A stretch of 64,000 nt of DNA from the NCBI RefSeq assembly GCF_900184795.1, contig NZ_FXXN01000024.1:132366-196365 (forward strand), written 5' to 3'. The notes beneath the pieces were generated by a model, which was given only the letters and a program-made list of their open reading frames with translations, was not told the DNA's origin and did no database searches. A program made the position numbers and the translations under genes. This stretch comes from Magnetospirillum sp. 15-1. GTDB taxonomy: Bacteria; Pseudomonadota; Alphaproteobacteria; Rhodospirillales; Magnetospirillaceae. Shown in pieces: positions 41,159 to 50,511 of the stretch (the first letter of the stretch is position 1; each line of letters opens with the position of its first letter).

Positions 41159-42358
41159 TCAGGAGGACCTGGGCCAGTTGAACGAACCGGCGGCGCAGGG
41201 TCTTGCCAGCAAAAAGCCCTGCACCTCCTCGCAGCCGAGATCGCGGATCAGATTCATCTGCTCCTCGGTCTCGATGCCCTCGGCGACCACCTTGAGGCCG
41301 AGACGGTGTCCCAATTGGATCGAACTCTCGACGATGGCCCTGGCCCCCTCTTCGGTCAGGGCCTTGGCGATGAAGGACTGGTCCACCTTCAACTCGGTGA
41401 ACGGCCCTTGCTGCAACTGCTTCAGCGACGAATAGCCGGTCCCGAAATCGTCGATGGACAGGCCGAAGCGGCGCATGCGCAGCCGGGTCAGGATGTCCAG
41501 CTGCGAGGTGAAATCCCCGGCCAGCGCCGTCTCGGTGATCTCGATGGTGATCATCTCGGGCGGAATGTCGTAGTCCCGGGCGATATCCACCAGGGCATCG
41601 GGCAGATCCAGATTATGCAGCATGTGGGGAGACAGATTGAGGGCCACCCGGGGCAACACCCCCATCTTCCGCCAGTCGCGGCACTGGGCCAGCGCCTGGC
41701 GGATCACCGAATCGGTCAGCCGGTCGATCAGACCCTCGCGCTCGGCCAGATGGATGAAGCGATCCGGCCCCACCATGCCGTGCTCGGGATGAATCCAGCG
41801 GGCCAGCACCTCGGCCCCCAGGATTTGCCGTGTCTTGGTACAGAACTTGGCCTGGAACCAGGGAACCACATGCCCGTCGTCCAGGGCGGTGCCAAGGGCG
41901 GCGATATCCGGGCGGTAACGGTCGGGCGCCCTTTCCACCACGCTGGGCCGGGCCGGAGCCTGGGCGGTGGACAAGATATCGTAGACCGCCGACAATTCGG
42001 CGACGCTGAACGGCTTGTGCAGGGCGCCGGCCACCCGGAGGCCGCGGGATTCCGCCAGCCGCCGGGCCGCCTCGATCACGTCGGAATCGTAGCCGCTCAT
42101 CAGCACCAGATGGGCGCCGGATTTGTTGTCGGCCAGGAAGCGGATGATCTCCACCCCGTCCATGCCGGGCATGGCGAGATCGAGGAAAATGCCGCGCAGG
42201 TCGACGGAATAGCGACAGGCGAAATCCTCGAAATTGTCGCACCACTTGGTATCGAAGCCCAGATCGGCCCCCACGTCGGCGACGAACTCGCACATGTCGC
42301 GCTCGTCATCGAGGATGAGCACCGGCGGCTGGATTGGAGCGGGCTGATCGACGGTCAT
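41159..42358 (-). CDS. REC-EAL response regulator, probable c-di-GMP phosphodiesterase
   Basis: A 399-residue protein with an N-terminal receiver domain (LILDDERDM, acceptor in GIFLDLAMPGMDG, lysine in LHKPFS) and a C-terminal EAL domain (about 150-395). EAL motifs are GAEVLARW (EVL variant, glutamate kept), NLSPH, EITE, DDFGTGYSSL, KVDQSF, AEGIE and QGFL, so activity is likely. The upstream hybrid kinase gene overlaps its start as ATGA and is the probable phosphodonor. Confidence 0.92.
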   Translation of the reverse strand: MTVDQPAPIQPPVLILDDERDMCEFVADVGADLGFDTKWCDNFEDFACRYSVDLRGIFLDLAMPGMDGVEIIRFLADNKSGAHLVLMSGYDSDVIEAARRLAESRGLRVAGALHKPFSVAELSAVYDILSTAQAPARPSVVERAPDRYRPDIAALGTALDDGHVVPWFQAKFCTKTRQILGAEVLARWIHPEHGMVGPDRFIHLAEREGLIDRLTDSVIRQALAQCRDWRKMGVLPRVALNLSPHMLHNLDLPDALVDIARDYDIPPEMITIEITETALAGDFTSQLDILTRLRMRRFGLSIDDFGTGYSSLKQLQQGPFTELKVDQSFIAKALTEEGARAIVESSIQLGHRLGLKVVAEGIETEEQMNLIRDLGCEEVQGFLLARPCAAGSFNWPRSS

Positions 42359-44943
42359 AAGGTTTTCTTCCGATCAATGATCTTCCGTACGGCGCGGGCC
42401 AGGGTGGCCTTACCGTAGGGCTTAGGCAGAATCTCGGCCTGTCCGTCCTTGGTTTCAACGGCATAGCCGGTAAAACCGGAGGTCAGGAGCACGGCGCAGC
42501 CGTGCCCCATCTCGCGCGCATGGCGTTCCAGGGCATAGCCGTCGAGACCATGCGGCATTACCACATCGGTGAACAGCAGGTCGACGGCCGGGTCACCCTG
42601 AAGCAAGGACAGCGCCTCGGCGGCATCGGCGCAGACGGTGACGCGATAGCCGAGCTCGGTGAGGAACTCGCCGGCGATCTCGGCCAGATGGGGCTCGTCA
42701 TCCACCACCAGGACATGCTCCGTGCCGGTGGGCAACGCCTCGGCCACCTCCTCCGTCACTCCGGCGCCATCAGCGGCCGCCACCCTGGGGAGGTAAAGGC
42801 GAAAGGTCGTGCCCATCCCCGGTTCGGAATAGACCCGGATATGGCCGCCCGAGCGCTTGGCGAAGCCATAGGCCATGGCCAGCCCCAGCCCGGTCCCCTT
42901 GCCCCGTTCCTTGGTGGTGAAGAACGGCTCGAAGATACGGTCGAGAATCTGCTTGGGGATGCCGGTTCCGGTATCGCTGACCGACACCAGCACGTATTGC
43001 CCCGGAACCATGTTGGGGTCGGCCCGCCGGGCGGCGGCATCCACTACCAGATTGGCGGTCTCGATGGTCAGGGTGCCGCCGTTGGGCATGGCGTCGCGGG
43101 CGTTGAGGCACAGATTGAGCAGACAGTCCTCGAACTCGCTGCGGTTGATCTCGGACGGCCAGGCATCCGGGGCCAGACGGGTCCGCACCTCGATCATCTT
43201 GGTCAACGAACGCTGGACCATCTCCTGCATGCCGGACACCGCCTCGTTGAGGTCGATGAGGGCCTTGCCCTGAGCCTTGGGGTCCTGGCGCGAGAAGGAC
43301 AGCAGGCGCCGGGTCAGGTCGGCGCCGCGCCGGGCGCTGCGCAACGCCGTCGCCACCCGCTTCATACCGGTCTCGCTGCCCTGGACGGTGCGCTCCAGCA
43401 ATTCCAGATTGCCGGTGATGATGCCCAGCAGATTATTGAAATCATGGGCGATGCCGCCGGTCAATTGCCCCACCGCCTCCATCTTCTGCGAGCGGCGCAG
43501 CGCCGCTTCGGTCTGCTTCTGCTCGCTGATGTCGCGGATGAAGGCGGTGAACAGCCCGTGGTCGGGCAGATGGGTGATGGTCAGTTCCAGGGGAATTTCC
43601 CGCCCATCGGCATGCAGGCCGGTCATCTCCAGGCGCTTGCCCAACACCCCCGAGCCATGTCCGGCGGCCACCCGCGCCAGCCCGACGCGATGAGCCTTGC
43701 GATGCGCCTCGGGGATGATGATGTCCGCGACTTCCAGCCCCAGGGCGTCAGAGGCCGTGCGGCCGAAGATGCGCTCGGCGGCGGGATTGAACTCCACCAC
43801 CATGCCGCTGCGGTCGATGGTGATGATGGCGTCCAGCGCCGCGTCGAGAATGCTGCTCTTGATCTGCTCGCTGGCTTCCAGGGCGCGGCGGGTGGCGGTC
43901 ACGTCGCTGATGTCGCGGAAGGTGACCACCGCGCCGATCAGCGCCCCGTCCTTGAGGATGGCGGTCGAGCCGTAATGCACGGGAAAGCTGGACCCGTCCT
44001 TGCGCCAGAACCATTCGCCCTCGATGGTGCAATCCTCGCCGGAGGCCAGGGTATGGGCCAGCGGACAATCGGCGCTGAGATAGTCGCTGCCGTCGGGATG
44101 GGAATGGTGGATCAGCGGATGCAGGGGGCGCCCCAGCATTTCCCATGGGGCGAAGCCCAGCATCTTGGATGCCGCCGGATTGACGAAGGTGACCGCTCCG
44201 TCCAGGTCGAGGCCGATGATGCCCTCGCCCATGGAATCCAGGATCAGGTGGTTGTGGTCCACCGCCGCCTGATGGGCGGCGAATTCCTCGCGCAGGCGCC
44301 GAGCCATGGGGCGGAACACCCCGAACCACGACAGGGCCAGCACGCCGATCACCGAATAGAGACCCAGGGTAAAGCCCCGGCGCAGCCGCGCCACGTTCTG
44401 GCGCCCCTCGTCCTGATAGCGCACCACCAGCCGCTCCAGTCCGGGCAGCAGGGACAGCCGCGACTTGTCGGCCAGGGCCTGGAGGCGGGGGGAGTTGAGC
44501 CCGATGCCCAGGCCCTCGGTCGCCGCCAGATGCCCCACGTCGGCGACGAAGCCCGTCACCTCGGAATCCAGCGACGGCTTGCCGCCGAAATAAAGGTCCT
44601 CCATCTCCGGCGTCATGCCGCGCATCCGGCTGTCGTTGATCAGGCGGGCATGGCCAGCCCCCATCTCGGACCCGGACTGGGCCAGCAGATTGGCGAACAT
44701 GGCGCGCTCGTCCGCCGTCGAGGCGGCCGCCATCTGAAAGGCGAAGGCGACGGTGCGCTGCGACAGCATGCGCTGCCGCCCCGCCACGTTGATCAGCGCG
44801 CCATCATCGGACAGATGGGAAATAAGCCAGTCCTGGGCCTGATATCCGCCAAGCGTCAGCAGCAGCAACGCCCCGATCACCGCCGCCTGACGACGGTACA
44901 GGCCTGCCAGCAGTTCCTGGGCGCGAGACCTCGTATCGGTCAC
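42355..44943 (-). CDS. Hybrid sensor kinase with NarX/PilJ-like sensor, two PAS and a receiver domain
   Basis: An 862-residue hybrid kinase. Two membrane helices (about 20-40 and 200-220) enclose a periplasmic NarX/PilJ-type domain, marked by [20 protein letters not shown]. Two PAS domains (about 245-490) follow, then HisKA ([20 protein letters not shown]), HATPase ([30 protein letters not shown]) and a C-terminal receiver ([22 protein letters not shown]). GTG 44943 is favoured because AGGGGAG lies upstream; an ATG 20 codons earlier is alternative. It overlaps the REC-EAL gene, forming a likely nitrate-type or redox signal relay to c-di-GMP. Confidence 0.9.
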   Translation of the reverse strand: MTDTRSRAQELLAGLYRRQAAVIGALLLLTLGGYQAQDWLISHLSDDGALINVAGRQRMLSQRTVAFAFQMAAASTADERAMFANLLAQSGSEMGAGHARLINDSRMRGMTPEMEDLYFGGKPSLDSEVTGFVADVGHLAATEGLGIGLNSPRLQALADKSRLSLLPGLERLVVRYQDEGRQNVARLRRGFTLGLYSVIGVLALSWFGVFRPMARRLREEFAAHQAAVDHNHLILDSMGEGIIGLDLDGAVTFVNPAASKMLGFAPWEMLGRPLHPLIHHSHPDGSDYLSADCPLAHTLASGEDCTIEGEWFWRKDGSSFPVHYGSTAILKDGALIGAVVTFRDISDVTATRRALEASEQIKSSILDAALDAIITIDRSGMVVEFNPAAERIFGRTASDALGLEVADIIIPEAHRKAHRVGLARVAAGHGSGVLGKRLEMTGLHADGREIPLELTITHLPDHGLFTAFIRDISEQKQTEAALRRSQKMEAVGQLTGGIAHDFNNLLGIITGNLELLERTVQGSETGMKRVATALRSARRGADLTRRLLSFSRQDPKAQGKALIDLNEAVSGMQEMVQRSLTKMIEVRTRLAPDAWPSEINRSEFEDCLLNLCLNARDAMPNGGTLTIETANLVVDAAARRADPNMVPGQYVLVSVSDTGTGIPKQILDRIFEPFFTTKERGKGTGLGLAMAYGFAKRSGGHIRVYSEPGMGTTFRLYLPRVAAADGAGVTEEVAEALPTGTEHVLVVDDEPHLAEIAGEFLTELGYRVTVCADAAEALSLLQGDPAVDLLFTDVVMPHGLDGYALERHAREMGHGCAVLLTSGFTGYAVETKDGQAEILPKPYGKATLARAVRKIIDRKKTL

Positions 44944-45079
44944 CCGGCTTCTCCCCTTGGAGGTTGCGACGGCCCATCCAGTCGGCAGCCGATACGGCAA
45001 CATCCTTTCGGCTCACCCCACGCGGCGCAGGACAAACCAAAAGTCATATTGAAGATACCTCATTATATTTCAATCAGTA

Positions 45080-45319
45080 TTAGTACGGGCAGTCCGGCCG
45101 ACCACAGGAGCGGGCGGTACGGCCCGGCTGCCAGGTTCCGCAGATTCGGCATTCGACCATGGATTCCGCCTCGGCCGCAGCTTCCTTGGACGCGGCGCCC
45201 GGCGGCGTGACCTTCTCGGCGGCGTCGCGGCGGCGCAGCTCGGCCAGCCGGCCCAGATACTTGAAACCGAACCAGAAGAAGGCGACGACCGCGACGGTAA
45301 GCAGGATCTTTCCGAACAT
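45080..45319 (-). CDS. Small membrane protein with C-terminal zinc ribbon, 79 aa
   Basis: A 79-residue protein with one N-terminal membrane helix (LLTVAVVAFFWFGFKYLG), a basic cytoplasmic stretch and a C-terminal CRICGTW...CGRPDCPY cysteine set that looks like a zinc ribbon. Family not named with certainty; similar short proteins occur next to methyltransferases in alphaproteobacteria. Its ATG shares one base with the stop of the methyltransferase gene (TGATG), so translation is coupled. Confidence 0.75.
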   Translation of the reverse strand: MFGKILLTVAVVAFFWFGFKYLGRLAELRRRDAAEKVTPPGAASKEAAAEAESMVECRICGTWQPGRTARSCGRPDCPY

Positions 45320-46092
45320 CACTTCTTATCCGCCGGTCCGGCCGGGGGGTCAAGGGCGGCCCCACTCCGCAGGATGGCGTCGGCCTGCGCGGTGAACTCC
45401 CCGCCCTCGCCATGCAGGACGAGACCGGGCAGCAGCCGCAACGGCGAGCGCACCCCCTTGCGCGCCGAGACGATCACCCGCCCGGCGGCCCGCTCCGCCT
45501 TGGGCCACAGGGGCAGGATGACGATGTCGCCCACTCCCCTGCCCCGCAAGGCGGCCAGGATATCGCCCAGCCGCTCCGCCCGGTGGATGAGGGTCAGCCG
45601 CCCCTTGGGCCGCAGCATCTTCACCGCCGCCTTGATCCAGCCGGCCAGATCAAGATTGCCCTCCGCATGGGCCAAGGCCCGCGAGGCATTGGCCGCCGAG
45701 GTGCCGCTGCCTTCCTCGAAGAACGGCGGATTGGTCAGTACGTGGTCGAAATCGCCCAGCCCGGCCGGCGGGGCCGCCGCGTCGCCGCAATGAACGGCGA
45801 AGCGCCCCTCCACACCGTTCAGGACCGCGTTGCGGCGCCCCAAGCCGGCCAGGACGTCCTGCAGCTCCAATCCGTCCACCGTGATCTCGGGGCAACGGGC
45901 CAGCAGGCATAGCGCCGCCGCCCCCACGCCACAGCCCAGATCGAGGATGCGCTCGCCGGGCCGGGCCGGCACCGCCGCCGCCAGCAGCACCGGGTCGATG
46001 GCGGCGCGATAGCCGTCCCTGGGCTGCAACAGGCGCACCCGGCCGTTCAGCAGGCGATCCTCGGTCACCGTTTCGGGGGGTGGGGTCGACAT
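45319..46092 (-). CDS. tRNA1(Val) adenine-N6-methyltransferase-like protein
   Basis: A 257-residue class I S-adenosylmethionine methyltransferase of the TrmN6/YfiC type. The cofactor motif is ERILDLGCGVGAAALCLL, and the catalytic NPPF occurs in DHVLTNPPFFEEG, which marks N6-adenine or related methylation. RLLQPRDGYRAAIDPVLLAA is the typical N-terminal segment. In Escherichia coli the homologue modifies A37 of tRNA-Val. Only this part of a very long open frame is coding; the frame upstream is antisense to the adhesin and polyprenyl synthase genes. Divergent from the polyprenyl synthase. Confidence 0.88.
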   Translation of the reverse strand: MSTPPPETVTEDRLLNGRVRLLQPRDGYRAAIDPVLLAAAVPARPGERILDLGCGVGAAALCLLARCPEITVDGLELQDVLAGLGRRNAVLNGVEGRFAVHCGDAAAPPAGLGDFDHVLTNPPFFEEGSGTSAANASRALAHAEGNLDLAGWIKAAVKMLRPKGRLTLIHRAERLGDILAALRGRGVGDIVILPLWPKAERAAGRVIVSARKGVRSPLRLLPGLVLHGEGGEFTAQADAILRSGAALDPPAGPADKK

Positions 46093-46215
46093 TTGCGCTC
46101 TTGATCGGGGTGAAAGACATACGGAAAAGGCGATGTAAGCTTGACCGGCTTTCCCAGGCAACACTATGTTCGTGCCGCGGGTAGGTATGCCCCGCACGGG
46201 AGGAGTTTCTGCATC

Positions 46216-47235
46216 GTGGCGATCGTGGTCAATTTCGAGGACGAACGCAGCAAGAAGGCGAAGAGCTTCGACGCCCTTGTCGCCCTGGTCAAGGATGACC
46301 TGGAAAAGGTCAACCGCACCATCGTCGATCGCATGCACAGTCCGGTCGAGCTGATTCCGCAACTGGCCGGCCATATCATCGCGGCGGGCGGCAAGCGCCT
46401 GCGCCCGGTGCTGACCCTGGCCTCGGCCCAGTTGGCCGGACATACCGGCACACGCCACATCAAGCTGGCCGCCTGCGTCGAGTTCATCCATACCGCCACC
46501 CTGCTGCACGACGACGTGGTCGACGAGTCCGATCTGCGGCGCGGCCAGGCCTCGGCCAACGCCTTGTTCGGCAACAAGCCCAGCGTGCTGGTCGGCGACT
46601 TCCTGTTCTCCCGCTCGTTCGAGCTGATGGTGGAGGACGGCTCGCTGTCCGTGCTGGCCATCCTGTCGCGCGCCTCCTCGGTGATCGCCGAGGGCGAGGT
46701 GCTGCAGTTGATCACCGCCAACGACACCGAAACCAGCGAGGATTCCTACCTCGAGGTCATCCGCTCCAAGACCGCCGCCCTGTTCGCCGCCGCCTGCCGC
46801 ATCGGCGCGGTGGTGGCCGACAAGCCCAAGGTCGAGGAAGAGGCGCTGGAATCCTATGGCCTCAACCTGGGCATCGCCTTCCAGCTGATCGACGACGTCC
46901 TGGACTATTCCGCCAAGCAGGCCGTCCTGGGCAAGACGGTGGGCGACGATTTCCGCGAGGGAAAGATCACGCTCCCGGTCATCCTGGCCTTCCGCCGTGG
47001 CGACGACGAGGAGCGGACCTTCTGGCGCCGCTGCCTCGAGGAGCTGGACCAGACCGACGAGGATCTGGGCCACGCCATCAAGCTGATGGAAAAGCACGGC
47101 AGTCTGGCCGCCACCATCGCCCGCGCCCGCCATTACGGCGAGATCGCCCGCGACGCGCTCGGCATTTTCCCCGACAGCCCGGTGAAGCAGGCGATGATCG
47201 ACGTCATCGACTTCTGCATCGACAGGGCCTACTGA
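46216..47235 (+). CDS. ispB: Polyprenyl (octaprenyl-type) diphosphate synthase
   Basis: A 339-residue trans-polyprenyl diphosphate synthase making the long isoprenoid tail of ubiquinone. The two aspartate-rich motifs are present: LLHDDVVDESDLRRG and IDDVLDY. AAGGKRLRPVLTLASAQLAG is the substrate-binding segment. GTG 46216 is chosen because GGGAGGAG lies 11 bases upstream; a second GTG three codons later is possible. Chain length is inferred from family. Divergent from the methyltransferase gene. Confidence 0.93.
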   Translation: MAIVVNFEDERSKKAKSFDALVALVKDDLEKVNRTIVDRMHSPVELIPQLAGHIIAAGGKRLRPVLTLASAQLAGHTGTRHIKLAACVEFIHTATLLHDDVVDESDLRRGQASANALFGNKPSVLVGDFLFSRSFELMVEDGSLSVLAILSRASSVIAEGEVLQLITANDTETSEDSYLEVIRSKTAALFAAACRIGAVVADKPKVEEEALESYGLNLGIAFQLIDDVLDYSAKQAVLGKTVGDDFREGKITLPVILAFRRGDDEERTFWRRCLEELDQTDEDLGHAIKLMEKHGSLAATIARARHYGEIARDALGIFPDSPVKQAMIDVIDFCIDRAY

Positions 47236-47275
47236 CCTTCGTCCAGGACGTATAAGCGATTGATCATAAAGTAGG

Positions 47276-47302
47276 TTGACCGCAGGCCCAAAGGCATATA
47301 CT
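47276..47302 (+). promoter_or_regulatory. Predicted promoter ahead of the adhesin-like gene
   Basis: TTGACC (47276-47281) and TATACT (47297-47302) with a 15-base spacer, slightly short. Transcription would start near 47309 and meet a strong terminator within 40 bases. Confidence 0.5.
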
Positions 47303-47315
47303 GAATGGGTATTCC

Positions 47316-47346
47316 AAACCCGGACCTCCTTGAGGCCGGGTTTTTT
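47316..47346 (+). terminator. Intrinsic terminator or attenuator in the adhesin leader
   Basis: AAACCCGG (47316-47323) pairs with CCGGGTTT (47336-47343), with an inner CCT/AGG pairing, followed by TTTTTT (47341-47346). It ends 37 bases before the adhesin start, downstream of the predicted promoter, so it either ends the polyprenyl synthase message or gates entry into the adhesin gene. Confidence 0.8.
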
Positions 47347-47382
47347 ATTGCCCGGATGCAGACGAAATTGGGAGCGGGGAAC

Positions 47383-50300
47383 ATGGCCGAACAGAATGAT
47401 CAGCCGAGCCAGAATAACAATGGCGCCAGCGCGCAGCAGGATCTGGACGATCTTACCGTTCTCGCCAATGTCGACGGCCGCACTCTCGGCGACGCCCGCC
47501 TGAACGCGGTGCGTACCGCCGACGTCAGCGACACCCAATTGGGCAATCTGGCCAACGTGCAGCAAGGCTCGACCGGCAGCCCGCAGGTGCAGAACCTGGG
47601 CGGCATCGCCGGCGGCGCGCGGGTCGGCCTCGACATCGCCATCGACTCGACCAAGGACGCCAACGTGGCGCCGCCCGCCCTGGACAGCACTCCCGACAGC
47701 GTGGACCTTGGCGCGACCTTCGTTCACACCGAAGCCAATCATTCGGCCAGGCTGAACGTTCAGGAATTCGCCGACCTCGCCCGTCCCGACGCCGAATTCC
47801 GGCCACAGGAGCAGGTCGTCCCGACGCCGGTGGTCAACGCCGCCCCCAGCGGAGCGATTGCCGCCAATACGGTGCCGGCCGCCGCGCCGGCCGAGCAGGC
47901 CGCCCACAAGGCAGAGGCCCCCCAGGCAGCGGTCAACCATGCCCCGACTCTGCATTCCAGCGAAGTATCGACCGTCAATGACGACGATGCGGTGACCGGC
48001 AAGGTGGGTGGGTTCGATCTGGATGGCGACACGCTGACCTATTCGCTGGTGGATGCCAACGGCAACAAGGTCACCAGCCTCGCCACCGACCACGGCACGG
48101 TCACCATCGACCCCGCCACCGGTGAATATACCTTCACGCCCAACGATGCCGCCGATGCGATCGCAGAGGGCAAGTCGGCACACGACAGCTTCACCGTTTC
48201 CGCCAGCGACGGCCATGGGGGCACGGCGACCACCATCATCGGCGTCGACATCACCGGTTCCAACGATGGGCCGGCGGTCAGTGGGCCAATGAGCGTCGGG
48301 GGCGGCGACGAGGATACGTCGATCACCATCAAGGCGTCGGACCTGCTGTCCCACGCCACGGATATCGACGGCGACACTCTGTCGGTCAGTGATCTGCACG
48401 CCACCAACGGCACCATCGCCGACAATGGCGACGGTACCTTCACCTTCACGCCCAACGCCGATTTCCACGGCAACGTCGACCTGACCTACACCGTCTCCGA
48501 CGGTCATGGCGGCAGCACGGCTGGCGCCGCGACGTTTGAGGTAACCCCGGTAACCGGCGATACCGGCTCGGGCGGTACCGGTACCGGCGACACCGGCTCG
48601 GATAGCACCGGTACCGGCGATACCGGTTCGGGCGGCACCGGCACCGACGATACCGGCTCGGGCGGTACCGGTACCGGCGACACCGGCTCGGGCAGCACCG
48701 GTACCGGCGATGCCGGTTCGGGCAGCACCGGCACCGGCGACACCGGTTCGGGCAGCACCGGCACCGGCGATACCGGTTCGGGTAACGGCGACGGCGATAC
48801 CGGTTCGGGTAACGGCGACGGCGATGAGGACCACGACGGTGGCAAGGACCACGACGGTGGCAAGGACCACGACGGTGGCAAGGATCGTCAGCACGCCGAC
48901 AACGGCGTCGGCAACGGTTCCGACAACGCCACTCCCGGCCATTCGACGTCCAATGACGAGAACGGCGCCACCCGCGGCAATCCCGAGCACGCCCATGGCG
49001 GCGAGGATTCGCTGACGCTCAGCACCTCCGCCCATGTGCACGTGGTGGCCGAGCCGGCGGCAACCGTCACCGGCATGATCGGCGCCGACACCGTCCACAC
49101 CACCACGGTAACCACGGTGACCGGCGGCAACGGCTCCGATTTCGGCAACGACAGCGGCACGCTGGTGATCCACGCCACCGCCGACACCGGCGGCGGCGAC
49201 AAGCACGGCTTCGATATCGTCTATGACGGCCATGTGGTCGGCCATGCCTCGGCGGGCACCACCACCCTCTCGGGATTGGACATCCACGACGGCGGCAAGC
49301 TGAGCCTCGTCGGCTCCAACGGCACCAATGTCACCGTCGACAGCATCACCCTGAACGGCACCGCCATCGATGTCGGCACCGGCGTCAAATCGGGCGGCGT
49401 CCAGGTGGACGACACCCACCACACCGCCGACCTGCACAACGGCTCGGTGACCTACGGCATCAACGACGGCAACGCCGGCCAGGAAACCCACACCACCACG
49501 ACCGCCACCCACACCCAGACGCTGCATCTGGACGTGGGCGGCCAGGAATCGCAGTTGGGCGGCCTGCACGTCACCGGCCTGCATGCCGGCGACACGGTCA
49601 GCGACGGCAGCCATGTCTGGACGGCGGGCGGCGACGGCGCCATCACCATCACCGAGGCCCAGTTGGACCAGATGAGTTCCGGCGATGCCGTGCATCACGA
49701 CTTCACGGTGGTCAGCGGCCAAGGTGCGGTTGGAAATGTGGAGGTTGCCGGCCTGGATCATGACGGCGGCGCCTATACGCCTCCCAGCCATCTCGAGGCG
49801 AATCTCGACATCGCCGCCACCGGGGCGGAACATAACCTGACCTACCACGTGGAAGGCATCCCCGCCGGTTGCTCCCTGGTGAGCGACAGCGGCACCCTCC
49901 ATCCTGGCGCCGACGGCTCGTTCACCCTGTCGTCGAGCGACGTCTCCAACCTGAAGGTCGTCATTCCCGGCGACGGCAGCGTCTCGGACTTCAATCTGAC
50001 GGTCAGCGCCACCGATGCCGATGGCAGCCATGTGGCCACCGCCTCGCAGAGCCTCGCCGTCGGCGTCGACGAGGCCCTGGGCAGCCAGAGCCACAGCTTC
50101 GACAGCAGCGGCGTCAACCTGGCGGGCACCAGCCACGAGGGCGGCTTCGAGCAATCCGCCATGGAGCACGACGGCGGCGATACCATGCTGTTCGACTTCG
50201 GCTCGGGCCACGATACCATCCAGGGCGGCAGCACCTGGACCGACGTCGCCCATGCCGCCGACCAGGGCGATCACGGCGCGAGCCACGGGGCCGAACACGG

Positions 50301-50448
50301 CGACTGGACCGAGAAGGCCGACAAGCACGCCGAAACCGACGGCAAGCATGGCGACGCCCAGGAGCACAAGGACGACACGCCGGTGCACCATCAGGTCGCC
50401 GACGATCACCAGAACCACTTCCAGTCACACGACCACGGCCCGATGTAA
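47383..50448 (+). CDS. Large repeat-rich cadherin/VCBS-like surface protein
   Basis: A 1021-residue acidic protein. No Sec signal is seen; residues 1-200 are Asn/Gln/Ala-rich. Two cadherin-like or VCBS-type tandem domains follow (about 205-385), with DLDGDTLTYSLVDANG, DGTFTFTPNADFHG and YTVSDGHGG motifs. A Gly-Thr-Asp tandem repeat (48556-48819) and an HDGGKD repeat come next, then beta-rich domains up to about residue 960 and a His/Asp-rich C-terminus. FDFGSGHDTIQGGS near the C-terminus resembles the single glycine-aspartate repeat typical of type I secretion substrates. Probable secreted adhesin or matrix protein; transporter not in the window. Confidence 0.8.
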   Translation: MAEQNDQPSQNNNGASAQQDLDDLTVLANVDGRTLGDARLNAVRTADVSDTQLGNLANVQQGSTGSPQVQNLGGIAGGARVGLDIAIDSTKDANVAPPALDSTPDSVDLGATFVHTEANHSARLNVQEFADLARPDAEFRPQEQVVPTPVVNAAPSGAIAANTVPAAAPAEQAAHKAEAPQAAVNHAPTLHSSEVSTVNDDDAVTGKVGGFDLDGDTLTYSLVDANGNKVTSLATDHGTVTIDPATGEYTFTPNDAADAIAEGKSAHDSFTVSASDGHGGTATTIIGVDITGSNDGPAVSGPMSVGGGDEDTSITIKASDLLSHATDIDGDTLSVSDLHATNGTIADNGDGTFTFTPNADFHGNVDLTYTVSDGHGGSTAGAATFEVTPVTGDTGSGGTGTGDTGSDSTGTGDTGSGGTGTDDTGSGGTGTGDTGSGSTGTGDAGSGSTGTGDTGSGSTGTGDTGSGNGDGDTGSGNGDGDEDHDGGKDHDGGKDHDGGKDRQHADNGVGNGSDNATPGHSTSNDENGATRGNPEHAHGGEDSLTLSTSAHVHVVAEPAATVTGMIGADTVHTTTVTTVTGGNGSDFGNDSGTLVIHATADTGGGDKHGFDIVYDGHVVGHASAGTTTLSGLDIHDGGKLSLVGSNGTNVTVDSITLNGTAIDVGTGVKSGGVQVDDTHHTADLHNGSVTYGINDGNAGQETHTTTTATHTQTLHLDVGGQESQLGGLHVTGLHAGDTVSDGSHVWTAGGDGAITITEAQLDQMSSGDAVHHDFTVVSGQGAVGNVEVAGLDHDGGAYTPPSHLEANLDIAATGAEHNLTYHVEGIPAGCSLVSDSGTLHPGADGSFTLSSSDVSNLKVVIPGDGSVSDFNLTVSATDADGSHVATASQSLAVGVDEALGSQSHSFDSSGVNLAGTSHEGGFEQSAMEHDGGDTMLFDFGSGHDTIQGGSTWTDVAHAADQGDHGASHGAEHGDWTEKADKHAETDGKHGDAQEHKDDTPVHHQVADDHQNHFQSHDHGPM
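48556..48882 (+). repeat. In-frame tandem repeats of the adhesin-like gene
   Basis: Seven 30-bp units encode GDTGSGGTGT variants (48556-48765), two 27-bp units encode GDTGSGNGD (48766-48819), then three 18-bp units encode DHDGGK (48829-48882). Near-identity at DNA level makes copy-number change by slippage likely, without frameshift. Confidence 0.9.
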
Positions 50449-50473
50449 CGGGCACGGCCGACCGGAACGGCAA

Positions 50474-50500
50474 GCGGCGGGTTCTCCGGGAATCCGCCGC
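50474..50500 (+). terminator. Terminator after the adhesin-like gene
   Basis: GCGGCGG (50474-50480) pairs with CCGCCGC (50494-50500), followed by CTTTCTTT. It lies 25 bases after the stop and just before the convergent gene's end. Confidence 0.75.
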
Positions 50501-50511
50501 CTTTCTTTGCC

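Noticed and set aside
42502-45210. 902-residue plus-strand frame opposite the hybrid kinase
   Set aside because: Shadow frame of a gene with full kinase motifs; no recognisable domain.
48556-48882. CRISPR-like regular repeat spacing
   Set aside because: Units are contiguous, in frame and without unique spacers; they are coding tandem repeats.
46093-50418. N-terminal 1400 residues of the very long minus-strand frame ending in the methyltransferase
   Set aside because: Antisense to the adhesin and polyprenyl synthase genes; repeats such as GTGAARTGIAG are just the reverse of the adhesin tandem repeat.
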